A stretch of DNA of 64,000 bases. It comes from Giesbergeria sp. GTDB lineage: Bacteria; Pseudomonadota; Gammaproteobacteria; Burkholderiales; Burkholderiaceae_C. Made by a program: the position numbers and the translations under genes. The stretch covers positions 62,001 through 126,000 of the forward strand of contig JAGNYI010000002.1 of assembly GCA_017985015.1 (NCBI GenBank), in the 5' to 3' direction. Shown piece by piece: positions 53,081-62,261 of the stretch (within the stretch, counting starts at the first letter, position 1; the number at the start of each line of letters is the position of its first letter). Under the pieces are notes generated by a model. The model saw only the letters and a list, made by a program, of their open reading frames with translations, was not told where the DNA came from and did not search any database.

Positions 53081-53413
53081 ATGTCTGAAACACGTGCAGT
53101 CCTCCGGGGCGTCCGTCTGTCGGTCGACAAAGGCCGTCTGGTCGCGGATCTGATCCGTGGCAAAAAGGTTGATCAGGCCCTGAACATCCTGAACTTCACG
53201 CAGAAAAAAGCTGCGGGAATCGTTCGCAAGGTTCTGGAATCGGCCATCGCCAACGCTGAGCACAACGACGGCGCCGACATCGACGAACTGAAGGTGAAAA
53301 CCATCTACGTCGAGCAAGGCACCTCGCTCAAGCGTTTCACCGCGCGCGCCAAAGGCCGCGGCAACCGCATCGTCAAGCCCACGTGCCATGTGTACGTGAC
53401 GGTTGGCAACTAA
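53081..53413 (+). CDS. rplV: 50S ribosomal protein L22
   Basis: 110 aa, [20 protein letters not shown]. Its beta-hairpin ([17 protein letters not shown]) lines the exit tunnel. No insertion is seen at the macrolide-resistance tip. Confidence 0.97.
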   Translation: MSETRAVLRGVRLSVDKGRLVADLIRGKKVDQALNILNFTQKKAAGIVRKVLESAIANAEHNDGADIDELKVKTIYVEQGTSLKRFTARAKGRGNRIVKPTCHVYVTVGN

Positions 53414-53428
53414 AGGGCTGGAAAGACT

Positions 53429-54322
53429 ATGGGACAAAAAATCCATCCTACCGGCTTTCGCCTTGCGGTCAGCCGCAACTGGTCCAGCCGCTGGTACGCA
53501 AGCAACCGCGACTTCGCCGGCATGCTGGCCGAAGACATCAAGGTGCGCGAGTACCTCAAGGCCAAGCTGAAGAATGCAGCTGTGTCGCGCATCTTGATCG
53601 AGCGCCCCGCCAAGAACGCCCGTATCACCATTTACTCGGCCCGTCCGGGCGTGGTGATCGGCAAGAAGGGCGAAGACATCGAGAACCTCAAGAAGGAACT
53701 CGCGATCCGTCTGGGCGTGCCGGTTGCAGTGAACATCGAAGAAGTGCGCAAGCCCGAAATCGATGCCAAGCTGATTGCTGACAGCATCACCCAGCAGCTC
53801 GAAAAGCGCATCCTGTTCCGTCGCGCCATGAAACGCGCCATGCAGAACGCCATGCGCCTGGGTGCCCTGGGCATCAAGATCATGTCGTCTGGACGTCTGA
53901 ACGGTATCGAAATCGCACGTTGCGAGTGGTACCGCGAAGGCCGCGTGCCACTTCATACGCTGCGCGCCGACATCGACTACGGCACCTCGGAAGCCAAGAC
54001 CACCTACGGCGTCATTGGCGTCAAGGTCTGGGTCTACAAGGGCGACACGCTGGGCCGGGGCGATCTGCCCGCCGTCGAGACGCCGCGTCCTGACGATGAG
54101 CGCCGTCCCCGTGGCCCTCGCCGTGATGGCCGCCCTGGTGGCGATCGCGGTCCAGGTGCGGGTCCCGGCCGTGGCGCACCGCGCCGCCCAGCCGCCACCA
54201 ACGTGGCGCCTGCCGACGGCAGCGACAAGCCCGCTGGCGCCGGTGGCGCCGAACCAACCGCCGTTAAGCGCGTTCGCAAAGTTGACGCGCCCGCTACAGC
54301 AGCGGACGGAAAAGGAGAATAA
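53429..54322 (+). CDS. rpsC: 30S ribosomal protein S3 with long C-terminal extension
   Basis: 297 aa; E. coli S3 is 233. The KH domain ([20 protein letters not shown]) and C-terminal domain are normal up to about residue 215. About 80 further residues, rich in Pro, Arg, Gly and Asp ([18 protein letters not shown] onward), form a low-complexity tail ending ATAADGKGE. Such tails occur in some betaproteobacteria. The tail is likely disordered and may touch mRNA or S10/S14. Confidence 0.96.
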   Translation: MGQKIHPTGFRLAVSRNWSSRWYASNRDFAGMLAEDIKVREYLKAKLKNAAVSRILIERPAKNARITIYSARPGVVIGKKGEDIENLKKELAIRLGVPVAVNIEEVRKPEIDAKLIADSITQQLEKRILFRRAMKRAMQNAMRLGALGIKIMSSGRLNGIEIARCEWYREGRVPLHTLRADIDYGTSEAKTTYGVIGVKVWVYKGDTLGRGDLPAVETPRPDDERRPRGPRRDGRPGGDRGPGAGPGRGAPRRPAATNVAPADGSDKPAGAGGAEPTAVKRVRKVDAPATAADGKGE

Positions 54323-54325
54323 AAC

Positions 54326-54742
54326 ATGCTGCAACCCGCTCGCCGCAAATACCGCAAGGAGCAGAAGGGCCGCAACACTGGCATCGCCACCCGGGGCAAC
54401 TCGGTCGCGTTCGGTGATTTCGGTCTCAAGTGCACCGATCGCGGCCGTCTGACGGCCCGCCAGATCGAGGCTGCTCGCCGCGCCATCTCCCGCCATGTCA
54501 AGCGTGGTGGCCGTATCTGGATCCGCGTGTTCCCGGACAAACCCATTTCCGCCAAACCCGCAGAAGTGCGCATGGGCAACGGTAAGGGCAACCCCGAGTT
54601 CTACGTGGCCGAAATCCAACCGGGCAAGATCGTTTTCGAGATCATCGGCGTACCCGAAGAACTCGCCCGCGAAGCCTTCCGGCTGGCGGCTGCCAAGCTC
54701 CCCCTGCGTACCACGTTCGTGGCACGCATGGTGGGCCAGTAA
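54326..54742 (+). CDS. rplP: 50S ribosomal protein L16
   Basis: 138 aa, [17 protein letters not shown]. Organises the A site of the 50S. The conserved arginine that some organisms hydroxylate lies in the block [24 protein letters not shown]. 3 bp after rpsC. Confidence 0.98.
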   Translation: MLQPARRKYRKEQKGRNTGIATRGNSVAFGDFGLKCTDRGRLTARQIEAARRAISRHVKRGGRIWIRVFPDKPISAKPAEVRMGNGKGNPEFYVAEIQPGKIVFEIIGVPEELAREAFRLAAAKLPLRTTFVARMVGQ

Positions 54743-54759
54743 ATTCAGGAGAAACTGAT

Positions 54760-54954
54760 ATGAATACTGCTGAACTCCGCCAAAAAGACGTCGCTGGCAT
54801 CCAGGTCGAAATCAAGGCCCTGCAAAAGGCCCATTTCGGACTGCGCATGCAAAAAGCTACGCAACAACTGGGCAACACCGGCACGCTGCGCACCACGCGC
54901 CGTGACATCGCCCGCGCCAAAACCATCCTTGCTGAAAAGCAAGCCGCCAAGTAA
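54760..54954 (+). CDS. rpmC: 50S ribosomal protein L29
   Basis: 64 aa helical hairpin, [20 protein letters not shown]. Binds near the tunnel exit. AGGAGAAAC upstream. 9 bp before rpsQ. Confidence 0.96.
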   Translation: MNTAELRQKDVAGIQVEIKALQKAHFGLRMQKATQQLGNTGTLRTTRRDIARAKTILAEKQAAK

Positions 54955-54963
54955 GGAGCACAC

Positions 54964-55233
54964 ATGACGGAAGCTAAAAAATCCCTCAAGCGCACCTTGG
55001 TTGGCAAGGTGGTCAGCGACAAGCGTGAAAAGACCGTGACCGTGCTGATCGAGCGCCGTGTGAAGCACGAGCTCTACGGCAAGATCGTCGGCAAGTCGAG
55101 CAAGTACCACGCGCACGACGAAAACAACGAGTACAAGACGGGCGACGTGATTGAAATCACCGAAAGCCGTCCGCTCTCAAAGACCAAGAACTGGGTCGCT
55201 AGCCGCTTGGTAACCAAGGCTGCGCTGGTCTGA
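54964..55233 (+). CDS. rpsQ: 30S ribosomal protein S17
   Basis: 89 aa OB-fold protein ([20 protein letters not shown]). It is the last gene of the cluster: a strong terminator follows 36 bp later and rplN (L14) does not, so the spc operon has been separated from S10 here. Confidence 0.97.
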   Translation: MTEAKKSLKRTLVGKVVSDKREKTVTVLIERRVKHELYGKIVGKSSKYHAHDENNEYKTGDVIEITESRPLSKTKNWVASRLVTKAALV

Positions 55234-55268
55234 TCTGGCACAACTTTCTGCGCCTTTGGGCGCAGCGC

Positions 55269-55301
55269 AAAACGGCCCATTTTCTGGGCCGTTTTTTTTT
55301 T
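55269..55301 (+). terminator. Rho-independent terminator of the S10 cluster
   Basis: AAAACGGCCCA (55269-55279), loop TTTTC, TGGGCCGTTTT (55285-55295), continuing into a run of ten Ts (55292-55301). Textbook intrinsic terminator. Confidence 0.93.
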
Positions 55302-55344
55302 GCAAAGTCGAAACCGAGAACTGTGCCGGGCGCTATCAATTAAA

Positions 55345-55379
55345 GAGCGAAAATCTTATGCCTGATAAGCGATAGAGGC
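55345..55379 (-). repeat. Short palindromic intergenic repeat, copy 8 (degenerate)
   Basis: AGCGAAAATCTTATGCCTG is followed by ATAAGCGATAGAGGC. The right side is close to consensus; the left arm is partly lost. It lies between convergent rpsQ and the GNAT gene, after the rpsQ terminator. Confidence 0.65.
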
Positions 55380-55413
55380 GGAAAAATGCTCTATAAGCCG
55401 CTGACTCTTCTCG

Positions 55414-55905
55414 CTATACGATGTCCGCCTTGAGGTAATGCGCACCCGCGATGGGGTTGTGGTAATACGGAGGAATCTCCATGAAGCCCAATTCGTTGTA
55501 AAGCGCACGCGCCGATTCCATGTCGTCCAGCGTATCGAGAAGCACGCTGGTGTACCCAGCCTGGCGCGCGGCGTCGAGAATGCCCTCGCTCAGCTGCCGC
55601 CCCAGGCCAAAACTGCGAAAGGCCTTGCGTACGAACAGGCGCTTCATCTCTGCCGCGTTTGGGTAGTCGGTGCTGTCGATGGGACGCAGGGCACAGCAAC
55701 CGGCGGGCACGCCATCAACCAGTGCCAGCAGCAGAGCGCCTCTTGGGGGCGCGTACTCGCCAGGCAGCTCGGCAAGCTCTTCGCGAAAATTCTGAAAGCA
55801 CAGATCGACGGAGAGGCTGGCGGCATATTCCTCAAACAGCGTACGGACGATGACCAGCGCCTCTGGACCAGCGGGGTTGTGAATGATCACGGAAGGGGTC
55901 TGCAC
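55414..55905 (-). CDS. GNAT-family N-acetyltransferase
   Basis: 163 aa. Acetyl-CoA-binding motif A reads MKRLFVRKAFRSFGLGRQLS (pyrophosphate loop RSFGLG), followed by LLDTLDDMESARALYNELGF typical of motif B. Transfers acetyl from acetyl-CoA to an amine; substrate unknown. Confidence 0.87.
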   Translation of the reverse strand: MQTPSVIIHNPAGPEALVIVRTLFEEYAASLSVDLCFQNFREELAELPGEYAPPRGALLLALVDGVPAGCCALRPIDSTDYPNAAEMKRLFVRKAFRSFGLGRQLSEGILDAARQAGYTSVLLDTLDDMESARALYNELGFMEIPPYYHNPIAGAHYLKADIV

Positions 55906-55965
55906 AAGCGCGAGGGCCTCAAAACAACGGGGCCTGCAGTGTAGAACAAGGCGGTGAACCCCATT

Positions 55966-56625
55966 TCAGCCAAACCACTTTACCCCTGTGGCCACGACGC
56001 TGGCACACACAGCCCAGAGCGCCAGAGCCCGCAGTCGGCTGCGCCCATCGTCGCGCGACGCGGGCACTGCGCCGTCCATCCACTTGTCGCCCACCACCAT
56101 GGGAGGGACCAGAACTTTGCGCCGTACCACGGTGTAGTAGGCAATGGCAAGAACGTGCAGCAGCACCAGCCCGATCACGATCCACTTGCCCACCTCGGTA
56201 TGAAACCAGCTCGCCTGCTCGACGCGCTGTGACGACACCAGCGCGGTGAACGGGCCAGAAAATGCGATCTCGTCGTAGCTGAACAAGCCCGCGCTCGCCT
56301 GCAGTGCGAGGGCGATCAGCATGCCCAAAACAGACAGCGCTCCCAGCGGACTGTGCCCGGCCGGATCAGCGATGCGGCCGCGTGCGTACTGCCAGACGGT
56401 CGAGGGAGAAACCAGGAAGGAGCGAAACCGGGACCAATGCCCGCCCACCAGGCCCCAAACCAGACGGAACAGCAAGAGCGAGAGCACGGCCAGGCCGCTG
56501 CGCATGTGCCACACCATGGCATTGCCGCCAATGTTGGCCGTCACGACACTCATCACAACGAGCGCGGCGAGTGCCCAATGAAAAACGCGAGTGGGGAGAT
56601 CCCAGATGCGAACGGCTTGTTCCAT
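55966..56625 (-). CDS. Cytochrome b561
   Basis: 219 aa with four main membrane helices plus a C-terminal one. Heme b ligand histidines lie in RVFHWALA, VWHMRSGL, ASWFHTEVGKW and LLHVLAIAYY, the bacterial b561/Ni-hydrogenase b-type pattern. It would move electrons between quinone and a periplasmic cytochrome. It is divergent from the cytochrome c' gene, a common pairing. MEQAVRIWDLP at 56625 is the start. Confidence 0.88.
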   Translation of the reverse strand: MEQAVRIWDLPTRVFHWALAALVVMSVVTANIGGNAMVWHMRSGLAVLSLLLFRLVWGLVGGHWSRFRSFLVSPSTVWQYARGRIADPAGHSPLGALSVLGMLIALALQASAGLFSYDEIAFSGPFTALVSSQRVEQASWFHTEVGKWIVIGLVLLHVLAIAYYTVVRRKVLVPPMVVGDKWMDGAVPASRDDGRSRLRALALWAVCASVVATGVKWFG

Positions 56626-56780
56626 GGCAACGGAGCAGCGCCCATGCAAACCCCCGCCGGAGCGCTGGGCATGGCACGCGAATGCAAGAGTGAAAGACTC
56701 TGGCATTGTGGCGTGAATCTGCCGCTTGCTCAGCGCACGCGATACTTGTCCCTGTCGTACCTACTTCACCAAGGATGCCC

Positions 56781-57236
56781 ATGAAACCGTTTGCCGCTCT
56801 GGCCTTGTCCCTTGCAACGCTGAGCTTTGCGGCCCCGGCCGCAGCGCAGTTTGAATAACCTGAAGACGCAATCAAATACCGCCAGAGTGCCTTGTTTGTG
56901 ATGGGCCAGCATTTCGGTCGCATTGGCGCCATGGCCAACGGCAAGATCCCGTTCGACGCCAAAGTGGCCCAGGAAAACGCCGATGTCGTCGCCACCATGG
57001 CCAAACTGCCCTGGGCAGGGTTTGGACCCGGAACCGACAAGGGGCGCGAGACCAAGGCCAAGCCCGAAATCTGGGCCGAGCAGGGGAAGTTTCGCGAGCA
57101 CTCCGACAAGCTGGGCGCCGAGACGGTCAAACTGGCCGCCGCAGCCAAAACGGGCGACCTGGACAAGCTCAAATTCGCCTTTGGTGAAACCGCCAAGAGC
57201 TGCAAGGCCTGCCACGACAACTACCGCAACAAGTAA
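56781..57236 (+). pseudogene. Cytochrome c' gene interrupted by an in-frame TAA
   Basis: ATG at 56781 begins a signal peptide (MKPFAALALSLATLSFAAPA, then AAQFE). Codon 26 is TAA (56856-56858), then PEDAIKYRQSALFVMGQHFG and the full four-helix cytochrome c' continue to the heme site CKACHDNYR and stop at 57236. Relatives have a lysine where the stop is, so one base change (AAA to TAA) explains it. Translation could restart at 56892, but that product lacks the export signal. It may be a true pseudogene or a sequencing error. Cytochrome c' binds NO. Confidence 0.85.
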
Positions 57237-57246
57237 TTGCTATCGA

Positions 57247-57293
57247 AAAAAGAGCTGCTAGCGCTTACCTGATAAGCGCTAGCAGCTCTTTTT
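57247..57293. repeat. Short palindromic intergenic repeat, copy 9 (perfect 21-bp arms)
   Basis: Left arm AAAAAGAGCTGCTAGCGCTT plus A (57247-57267), loop CCTGA, right arm TAAGCGCTAGCAGCTCTTTT plus T (57273-57293). This is the most symmetric copy, with AGCTGCT flanks on both sides. T-runs at both ends make it a likely bidirectional terminator between convergent cytochrome c' and tlpA-like genes. Confidence 0.9.
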
Positions 57294-57313
57294 GCCTGAA
57301 AAATGAAGCGCGC

Positions 57314-57817
57314 TCAGGTTTCTGCGAGGAGTGACTCGATCAGCCGGTGCAGCTCGTCAAACTTCGGCGGACCGACATAGGTCTTGACGATCTCGCCCCG
57401 CTTGTTGACCAGATAGGTGGTGGGTGTGAGCTGGACATCGCCCCACGCCTTGGCAATCGCCCCGGTGTTGTCGAGCGCCACCTGAAAGGGGAGCTTGCGT
57501 GTTTCCACGAAATTCACGACGTAGCTGGGCGGGTCGTAGCTCATCGCGACGGCCAGCGTGTCAAAGCCTTGGGCGTGGTATTTCTGGTGCGTCGCGATCA
57601 GTTCGGGCATTTCGGCCACACAGGTGGTACAGCTGGTAGCCCAAAAATTCACCAGCGTCACTTTGCCGCGCAGATCTTCTGTGCTGCGTTTGCTGGCATC
57701 GAGCAAAACGAAGGTCGACTGCGGCGCAGCGGTAGGCGCTGTCCCCAGGAACAGCCACGCGCCCACTGCAGCAAACGCCGCAATAGCCACGGCGGCCCAA
57801 ACCCTTTTCGTACCCAT
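57314..57817 (-). CDS. TlpA/ResA-like periplasmic thioredoxin
   Basis: 167 aa. N-terminal signal anchor (VWAAVAIAAFAAVGAWLFL), then a thioredoxin fold with active site C63-TT-C66 (NFWATSCTTCVAEMPEL) and cis-proline region TPTTYLVNKRGEI. It reduces disulfides outside the cytoplasm, often for cytochrome c maturation or copper sites. MGTKRVW at 57817 is the start. Confidence 0.87.
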   Translation of the reverse strand: MGTKRVWAAVAIAAFAAVGAWLFLGTAPTAAPQSTFVLLDASKRSTEDLRGKVTLVNFWATSCTTCVAEMPELIATHQKYHAQGFDTLAVAMSYDPPSYVVNFVETRKLPFQVALDNTGAIAKAWGDVQLTPTTYLVNKRGEIVKTYVGPPKFDELHRLIESLLAET

Positions 57818-57972
57818 GACGTTTCCCGCTAGAAGAAGACAGAAAGTGAGTGATTGTGCGACATCTGCCGCGCAACGGGTGTCAGAGCTGCGCTTGGCCC
57901 CATTGGTTCCCAGGTTTGCCTCGTTCGCCGTGCGGGCGCTGTGGCTCTGCGCCACGTGCCCATAATCGGGCC

Positions 57973-58506
57973 ATGCGTACCGTCCTTTCCATCGCCACCG
58001 GCCTGTTTCTCGCGCTTCTGACCGCATGCAGCCCGGCGCTGGAATGGCGGATGTTGCCTTTGCCGGAACTGGGTCTGGAAGCAAGCCTGCCCTGCAAACC
58101 CGAGCGCGCGCAGCGCAATGTGGATTTGGCTGGCCAGACGGTCGAAATCACCATGCAAGGCTGCGAGGCAGCTGGCAACACCTTTGCCGTCGCGTGCGCT
58201 GCACTGGACCAGCCGTCCAGTGCAGGGGCCGCGCTGGCGCATTGGCGCGCGGCGGTGCTGGCGGCTGCGCAGGCAAAGGATGCGCAGGACAAGCCGTTTC
58301 AGCCGGACGGTTCGCTGGGTCTGCCCCAATCCGTGCGCACCCGCGCAACCGGCGTGCTGCCCACCGGCGGCGCCATGCACATGGAAGCTGCATGGTTCGC
58401 ACGCGTCCAGCAGAACTCGGTGCATGTTTGCCACGCCATGGTCTATGGGAGCGAGCTACCGCGCGCGACCGCCGACGTGTTTTTCGAGGCCCTGGTACTG
58501 CGGTGA
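57973..58506 (+). CDS. Hypothetical lipoprotein
   Basis: 177 aa. Lipobox LLTAC (cysteine 19) after a short signal. Three pairs of further cysteines (LPCKPE, MQGCEA, AVACAA, VHVCHA) suggest disulfides. I do not recognise the domain. Its TGA overlaps the GTG of the next gene (GTGA), so it is translated with the MFS transporter. Divergent from the TlpA-like gene. Confidence 0.7.
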   Translation: MRTVLSIATGLFLALLTACSPALEWRMLPLPELGLEASLPCKPERAQRNVDLAGQTVEITMQGCEAAGNTFAVACAALDQPSSAGAALAHWRAAVLAAAQAKDAQDKPFQPDGSLGLPQSVRTRATGVLPTGGAMHMEAAWFARVQQNSVHVCHAMVYGSELPRATADVFFEALVLR

Positions 58507-59726
58507 GCGTATTGGGGCGCCGCGCGGCGGTGTGGGTTTTTTTACCGTTCGCCGCAGCTTATTTCCTCGCTGCACTGCTGCGCGCCGTGACGGCCACGCT
58601 GGCGCCCACGCTGGCCGAGGCTTTCTCACTTGGCGCGGCCGATCTGGGCTTGCTGTCTGGTGGGTACTTTCTTGGGTTTGCCATCACACAGCTGCCTTTG
58701 GGCCACTGGCTGGATCGCCACGGGCCGCGCAGGGTACTGCTGTCCTTTTTGGGCATGGCCGTGCTCGGGTGCGGGGTGTTTGCGCTAGCCACTGGTTTCA
58801 CCGGCTTGCTGGTCGGGCGCGTGCTGTTTGGTGCGGGCGTCAGCGCCTGCCTGATGGCCCCGCTCACCGGTTTCCGCCGCTGGTACAGCCCCGCAGCGCA
58901 GTTGCGCGCCAATGCGTGGATGCTGATGACCGGCTCGCTGGGCATGGTGGCTTCAACGCTGCCCGTACAGTGGCTGCTTCCCGTGATGGGTTGGCGTGCG
59001 CTGTTCTGGGGCATTGCGGCAATGGTACTTTTGTCAGGCGCGTGGATCGCGTTGGCCGTGCCGGGCTGGAATCGCCCTTTGCCAGCAGCACAGTGGCTGC
59101 CGGCCGACCACGACACCTCTGGCTACGCCGTGGTATGGCGCCACCCCTACTTCCGCCGCGTGGCACCGATGGGTTTTTTCACTTACGGCGGCATGGTGGC
59201 GATGCAGACCCTCTGGGCGGGCCCCTGGATGCAGCGCGTGGCGCACTACAGCGAGCTGGAGGCTGCCACAGGGCTTTTCTGGATCAACGTGTCCATGCTG
59301 TGCACGTTTGGGGCCTGGGGGCTGCTCGGGCCGTGGATGGCGCGGCACCGTATTGACGTCAACCGGGTGATGGCCGGTGGCCTGCCTTTCTCGCTGTGCG
59401 TCCTGCTGGCCATTCTGGTGCTGGGCCCGCAGGCGGGCAGTGCCGCATGGGCGCTTTACTGCGTTTCGTGCACTGTCATGGCGCTGTCGCTGCCGGCGGT
59501 GGCTGCGGCCTTCGACGTCCGCGTGGCGGGACGGGCTCTGTCTGCCTACAACCTGGTGGTGTTTGGGGGCGTCTTTGTGCTGCAGTGGGGCATCGGACTC
59601 GCGGTCGATGGGTTCCTGGCCGCGGGCCTGGATGTGCTCGGGGCCTTCCGCGCCGCGCTGGGGCTGTATCTGCTGTGCAACCTGCTCGCCTGGCTGTGGT
59701 TTCTGCGCAAGCCGGCGCGGCCATAA
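58503..59726 (+). CDS. MFS transporter
   Basis: 407 aa from a GTG start, 12 helices. The loop 2-3 signature is LGHWLDRHGPRRV, a good MFS motif A. The family is near the CynX/NimT and nitrate/nitrite-like branches, but the substrate cannot be fixed. Translationally coupled to the lipoprotein gene upstream. Confidence 0.82.
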   Translation: MSVLGRRAAVWVFLPFAAAYFLAALLRAVTATLAPTLAEAFSLGAADLGLLSGGYFLGFAITQLPLGHWLDRHGPRRVLLSFLGMAVLGCGVFALATGFTGLLVGRVLFGAGVSACLMAPLTGFRRWYSPAAQLRANAWMLMTGSLGMVASTLPVQWLLPVMGWRALFWGIAAMVLLSGAWIALAVPGWNRPLPAAQWLPADHDTSGYAVVWRHPYFRRVAPMGFFTYGGMVAMQTLWAGPWMQRVAHYSELEAATGLFWINVSMLCTFGAWGLLGPWMARHRIDVNRVMAGGLPFSLCVLLAILVLGPQAGSAAWALYCVSCTVMALSLPAVAAAFDVRVAGRALSAYNLVVFGGVFVLQWGIGLAVDGFLAAGLDVLGAFRAALGLYLLCNLLAWLWFLRKPARP

Positions 59727-59757
59727 TGTTTCTGCTGCGCGCCCAGCTACCTTTTGC

Positions 59758-60207
59758 ATGAATACGCTCATTTTTCTTATCGCCCACGCACCGCTTGCGC
59801 ATGCCTTGCGCGAATGTGCGCTGCACGTGTTTGCCGATTGCGGTGACGACGTGCGCGCGCTCGATGTGCGGGCCGACGCAGCGCCGGAGCAAACGCTTGA
59901 AAGAGCGCGTGCCTTGCTGGAAGATTGCGCAGAGCGCCCGGTGCTGGTGCTGACCGATCTTTTTGGCGCCACGCCGTGCAATATGGCCCAGCGCCTGGTG
60001 GAAGGTCGTGCGGGCGCACGGCTGGTCACCGGAGTGAATCTCCCCATGCTCCTGCGCGCCGTCAGCTACCGCACCGAGACCCTGGACCTGCTGGTTCAAC
60101 GCGCCGTCGTCGGCGGCACGCAAGGCGTTATGCAAGTGGCCGTGCGCGCGCCCCAAAATCAAGTCCGTTCTATCCATGATCAAGACCCGCAAGACCATCA
60201 GCAATAA
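59758..60207 (+). CDS. PTS EIIA component, mannose family
   Basis: 149 aa. Phospho-acceptor H10 (MNTLIFLIAHAPLA) and FGATPCNMA are mannose-family IIA features. In betaproteobacteria this protein is often the only IIA beside HPr and EI, without a IIBCD permease, and acts in regulation. Its 3' end overlaps the HPr gene by 32 bp. Confidence 0.88.
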   Translation: MNTLIFLIAHAPLAHALRECALHVFADCGDDVRALDVRADAAPEQTLERARALLEDCAERPVLVLTDLFGATPCNMAQRLVEGRAGARLVTGVNLPMLLRAVSYRTETLDLLVQRAVVGGTQGVMQVAVRAPQNQVRSIHDQDPQDHQQ

Positions 60208-60445
60208 GCTCGGCCTGCACGCCCGCGCCTCCGCCAAGCTCACCAAAGTCGCAGCGAGTTTTCCCTGCGATGTGTGGATGAGCCGGGGCGAGCGGCGCAT
60301 CAACGCCAAAAGCATCATGGGGGTGATGATGCTGGCCGCCGGCATGGGCACCGACATCGACATTGAAACCGACGGTGCACAGGAGCAGGAGGCCATGGAC
60401 GCCTTGCTGGCACTGATCGAAGACAAATTCGGAGAGGGGCAGTGA
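60176..60445 (+). CDS. ptsH: Phosphocarrier protein HPr
   Basis: 89 aa. Phospho-histidine H15 (KLGLHARASA) and the regulatory serine S46 (INAKSIMGVMML) that HPr kinase would modify are both present. Relays phosphate from EI to the EIIA protein. Starts inside the EIIA gene. Confidence 0.95.
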   Translation: MIKTRKTISNKLGLHARASAKLTKVAASFPCDVWMSRGERRINAKSIMGVMMLAAGMGTDIDIETDGAQEQEAMDALLALIEDKFGEGQ

Positions 60446-60491
60446 CGACTCGATTCCACCCATCGCAGGCAGGCGAGCGCAGGCGCCGGGG

Positions 60492-62246
60492 ATGACGTTC
60501 TCCGTCCCTGGCCTGGCCGTCGCCCGAGGCATTGCCATTGGCCGCGCAGTGCTGGTGGGCTCCAGCCGCGTGGACGTAGCGCACTACTTCGTCGAGCCGC
60601 AGCAGGTGGACGACGAAATCGAACGCGTGCGCAGTGGGCGCAACGCCGTGATGCAGGAGCTGACCCGTCTGCAGGCCGAAATGCCGCCCGACGCTCCGCC
60701 CGAACTGGCCGCGTTGCTGGACGTGCACCTCATGCTGCTGCAGGACGAAATGCTGGTCTCGGGCGTCAAGCACTGGATCACCGAGCGTCTGTACAACGCA
60801 GAGTGGGCGCTGACCACGCAGCTCGAACTGATCGCGCGGCAGTTCGACGAAATGGAGGACGAGTACCTGCGCGAACGCAAGGCCGATTTGGAGCAGGTGG
60901 TCGATCGCATCCTTCGCTACATGAAGGGCGCCCCCAACCCCGTGGCGCCGCCGGCCGCCAGCCCGCGCCGCAAGACCCAGCAAGACCTGTTGCTGGACGA
61001 TAGCCTGGACGTTCCGCTGGTACTGGTGGCGCACGATCTCTCGCCTGCCGACATGCTGCAGTTCAAGAAAAGCGTCTTTGCGGGGTTTGTCACCGACGTG
61101 GGTGGCAAGACCTCGCACACCGCCATCGTCGCGCGCAGCATGGACATACCTGCCGTGGTGGGCGCGCGCGCGGCGAGCCAGTTGGTGCGCCAGGACGACT
61201 GGGTCATCATCGATGGCGACGCCGGGGTGGTGATCGTCGACCCCTCGCCCATCATCCTGGCCGAATATGGTTTTCGCCAGCGCCAGATTGAACTTGAGCG
61301 CGAACGCCTGGGCCGCTTGCGCCATACGCCGTGCGTGACGCTCGATGGCCAGAAGGTTGAGTTGCTCGCCAACATCGAACTGCCCGCGGATGGCGTCACC
61401 GCCATTGCGGTCGGTGCTGTGGGCGTAGGACTGTTTCGCACCGAATTCCTGTTCATGGGGCGCAGCGGCAAGCTGCCCGACGAAGAAGAGCAATACCTCG
61501 CCTACCGCGAGGCGGTAGATGCCATGCAGGGCTTGCCCGTTACCATTCGTACCCTCGACATCGGCGCCGACAAGCCGCTGGACCGGGCACGCAAGGACGA
61601 TTCGCTCAATCCTGCGCTGGGGTTGCGCGCCATCCGCTGGAGCCTGGCCGATCCGGCCATGTTCCGCACGCAGATTCGCGCGGTGCTCCGCGCCGCCGCG
61701 CATGGCCGCGTGAACATGATGTTTCCCATGCTGGTGAATGCCGAAGAAATTCGTCAGACGCTGGCCCATGTGCGTCTCGCCCAGGCAGAGCTCGATGACC
61801 GCGGGGCGGTGTATGGCGCGGTGCGCTTGGGCGCCATGATCGAGGTGCCTGCCGCGGCGCTCACCGTGCGCATGTTTTTGCGCCATTTCGATTTTTTGTC
61901 GATCGGCACCAACGACTTAATTCAGTACACCCTGGCCATTGATCGTGCCGACGAGGCTGTCGCCGATCTGTATGACCCCATGCACCCGGCGGTGCTTGCG
62001 CTGGTGGCGGGCGTCATCGCCGAATGTCGGGCGCAGGGCAAGAGCGTCTCGGTGTGCGGCGAGATGGCGGGAGACCTGACCCTCACAAAGCTGCTGCTGG
62101 GGCTGGGATTGCGCAGCTTCTCCATGCACCCGGCGCAAATCCTTGCCATCAAGCAAGAGGTGCTGCGGGCCGACACGCGCAAGCTCGCGCTGTGGGCCCA
62201 GGAGGTGCTGGAGAGTGGAGGCTCGGCGCGCTTGTGTGGGCCATGA
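60492..62246 (+). CDS. ptsI: PTS enzyme I
   Basis: 584 aa. The active histidine is H209 in GGKTSHTAIVARSMDIPAV; the PEP-binding C-terminal barrel has FRTEFLFMGR, SIGTNDLIQYT and VCGEMAGD. Transfers phosphate from PEP to HPr. Last gene of EIIA-HPr-EI; a palindromic repeat follows directly. Confidence 0.95.
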   Translation: MTFSVPGLAVARGIAIGRAVLVGSSRVDVAHYFVEPQQVDDEIERVRSGRNAVMQELTRLQAEMPPDAPPELAALLDVHLMLLQDEMLVSGVKHWITERLYNAEWALTTQLELIARQFDEMEDEYLRERKADLEQVVDRILRYMKGAPNPVAPPAASPRRKTQQDLLLDDSLDVPLVLVAHDLSPADMLQFKKSVFAGFVTDVGGKTSHTAIVARSMDIPAVVGARAASQLVRQDDWVIIDGDAGVVIVDPSPIILAEYGFRQRQIELERERLGRLRHTPCVTLDGQKVELLANIELPADGVTAIAVGAVGVGLFRTEFLFMGRSGKLPDEEEQYLAYREAVDAMQGLPVTIRTLDIGADKPLDRARKDDSLNPALGLRAIRWSLADPAMFRTQIRAVLRAAAHGRVNMMFPMLVNAEEIRQTLAHVRLAQAELDDRGAVYGAVRLGAMIEVPAAALTVRMFLRHFDFLSIGTNDLIQYTLAIDRADEAVADLYDPMHPAVLALVAGVIAECRAQGKSVSVCGEMAGDLTLTKLLLGLGLRSFSMHPAQILAIKQEVLRADTRKLALWAQEVLESGGSARLCGP

Positions 62247-62261
62247 AACGCTATAAAAATA

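Noticed and set aside
52589..54619. Long minus-strand open frame (676 codons) opposite the ribosomal genes
   Set aside because: Antisense shadow of rplB-rplP; no recognisable protein.
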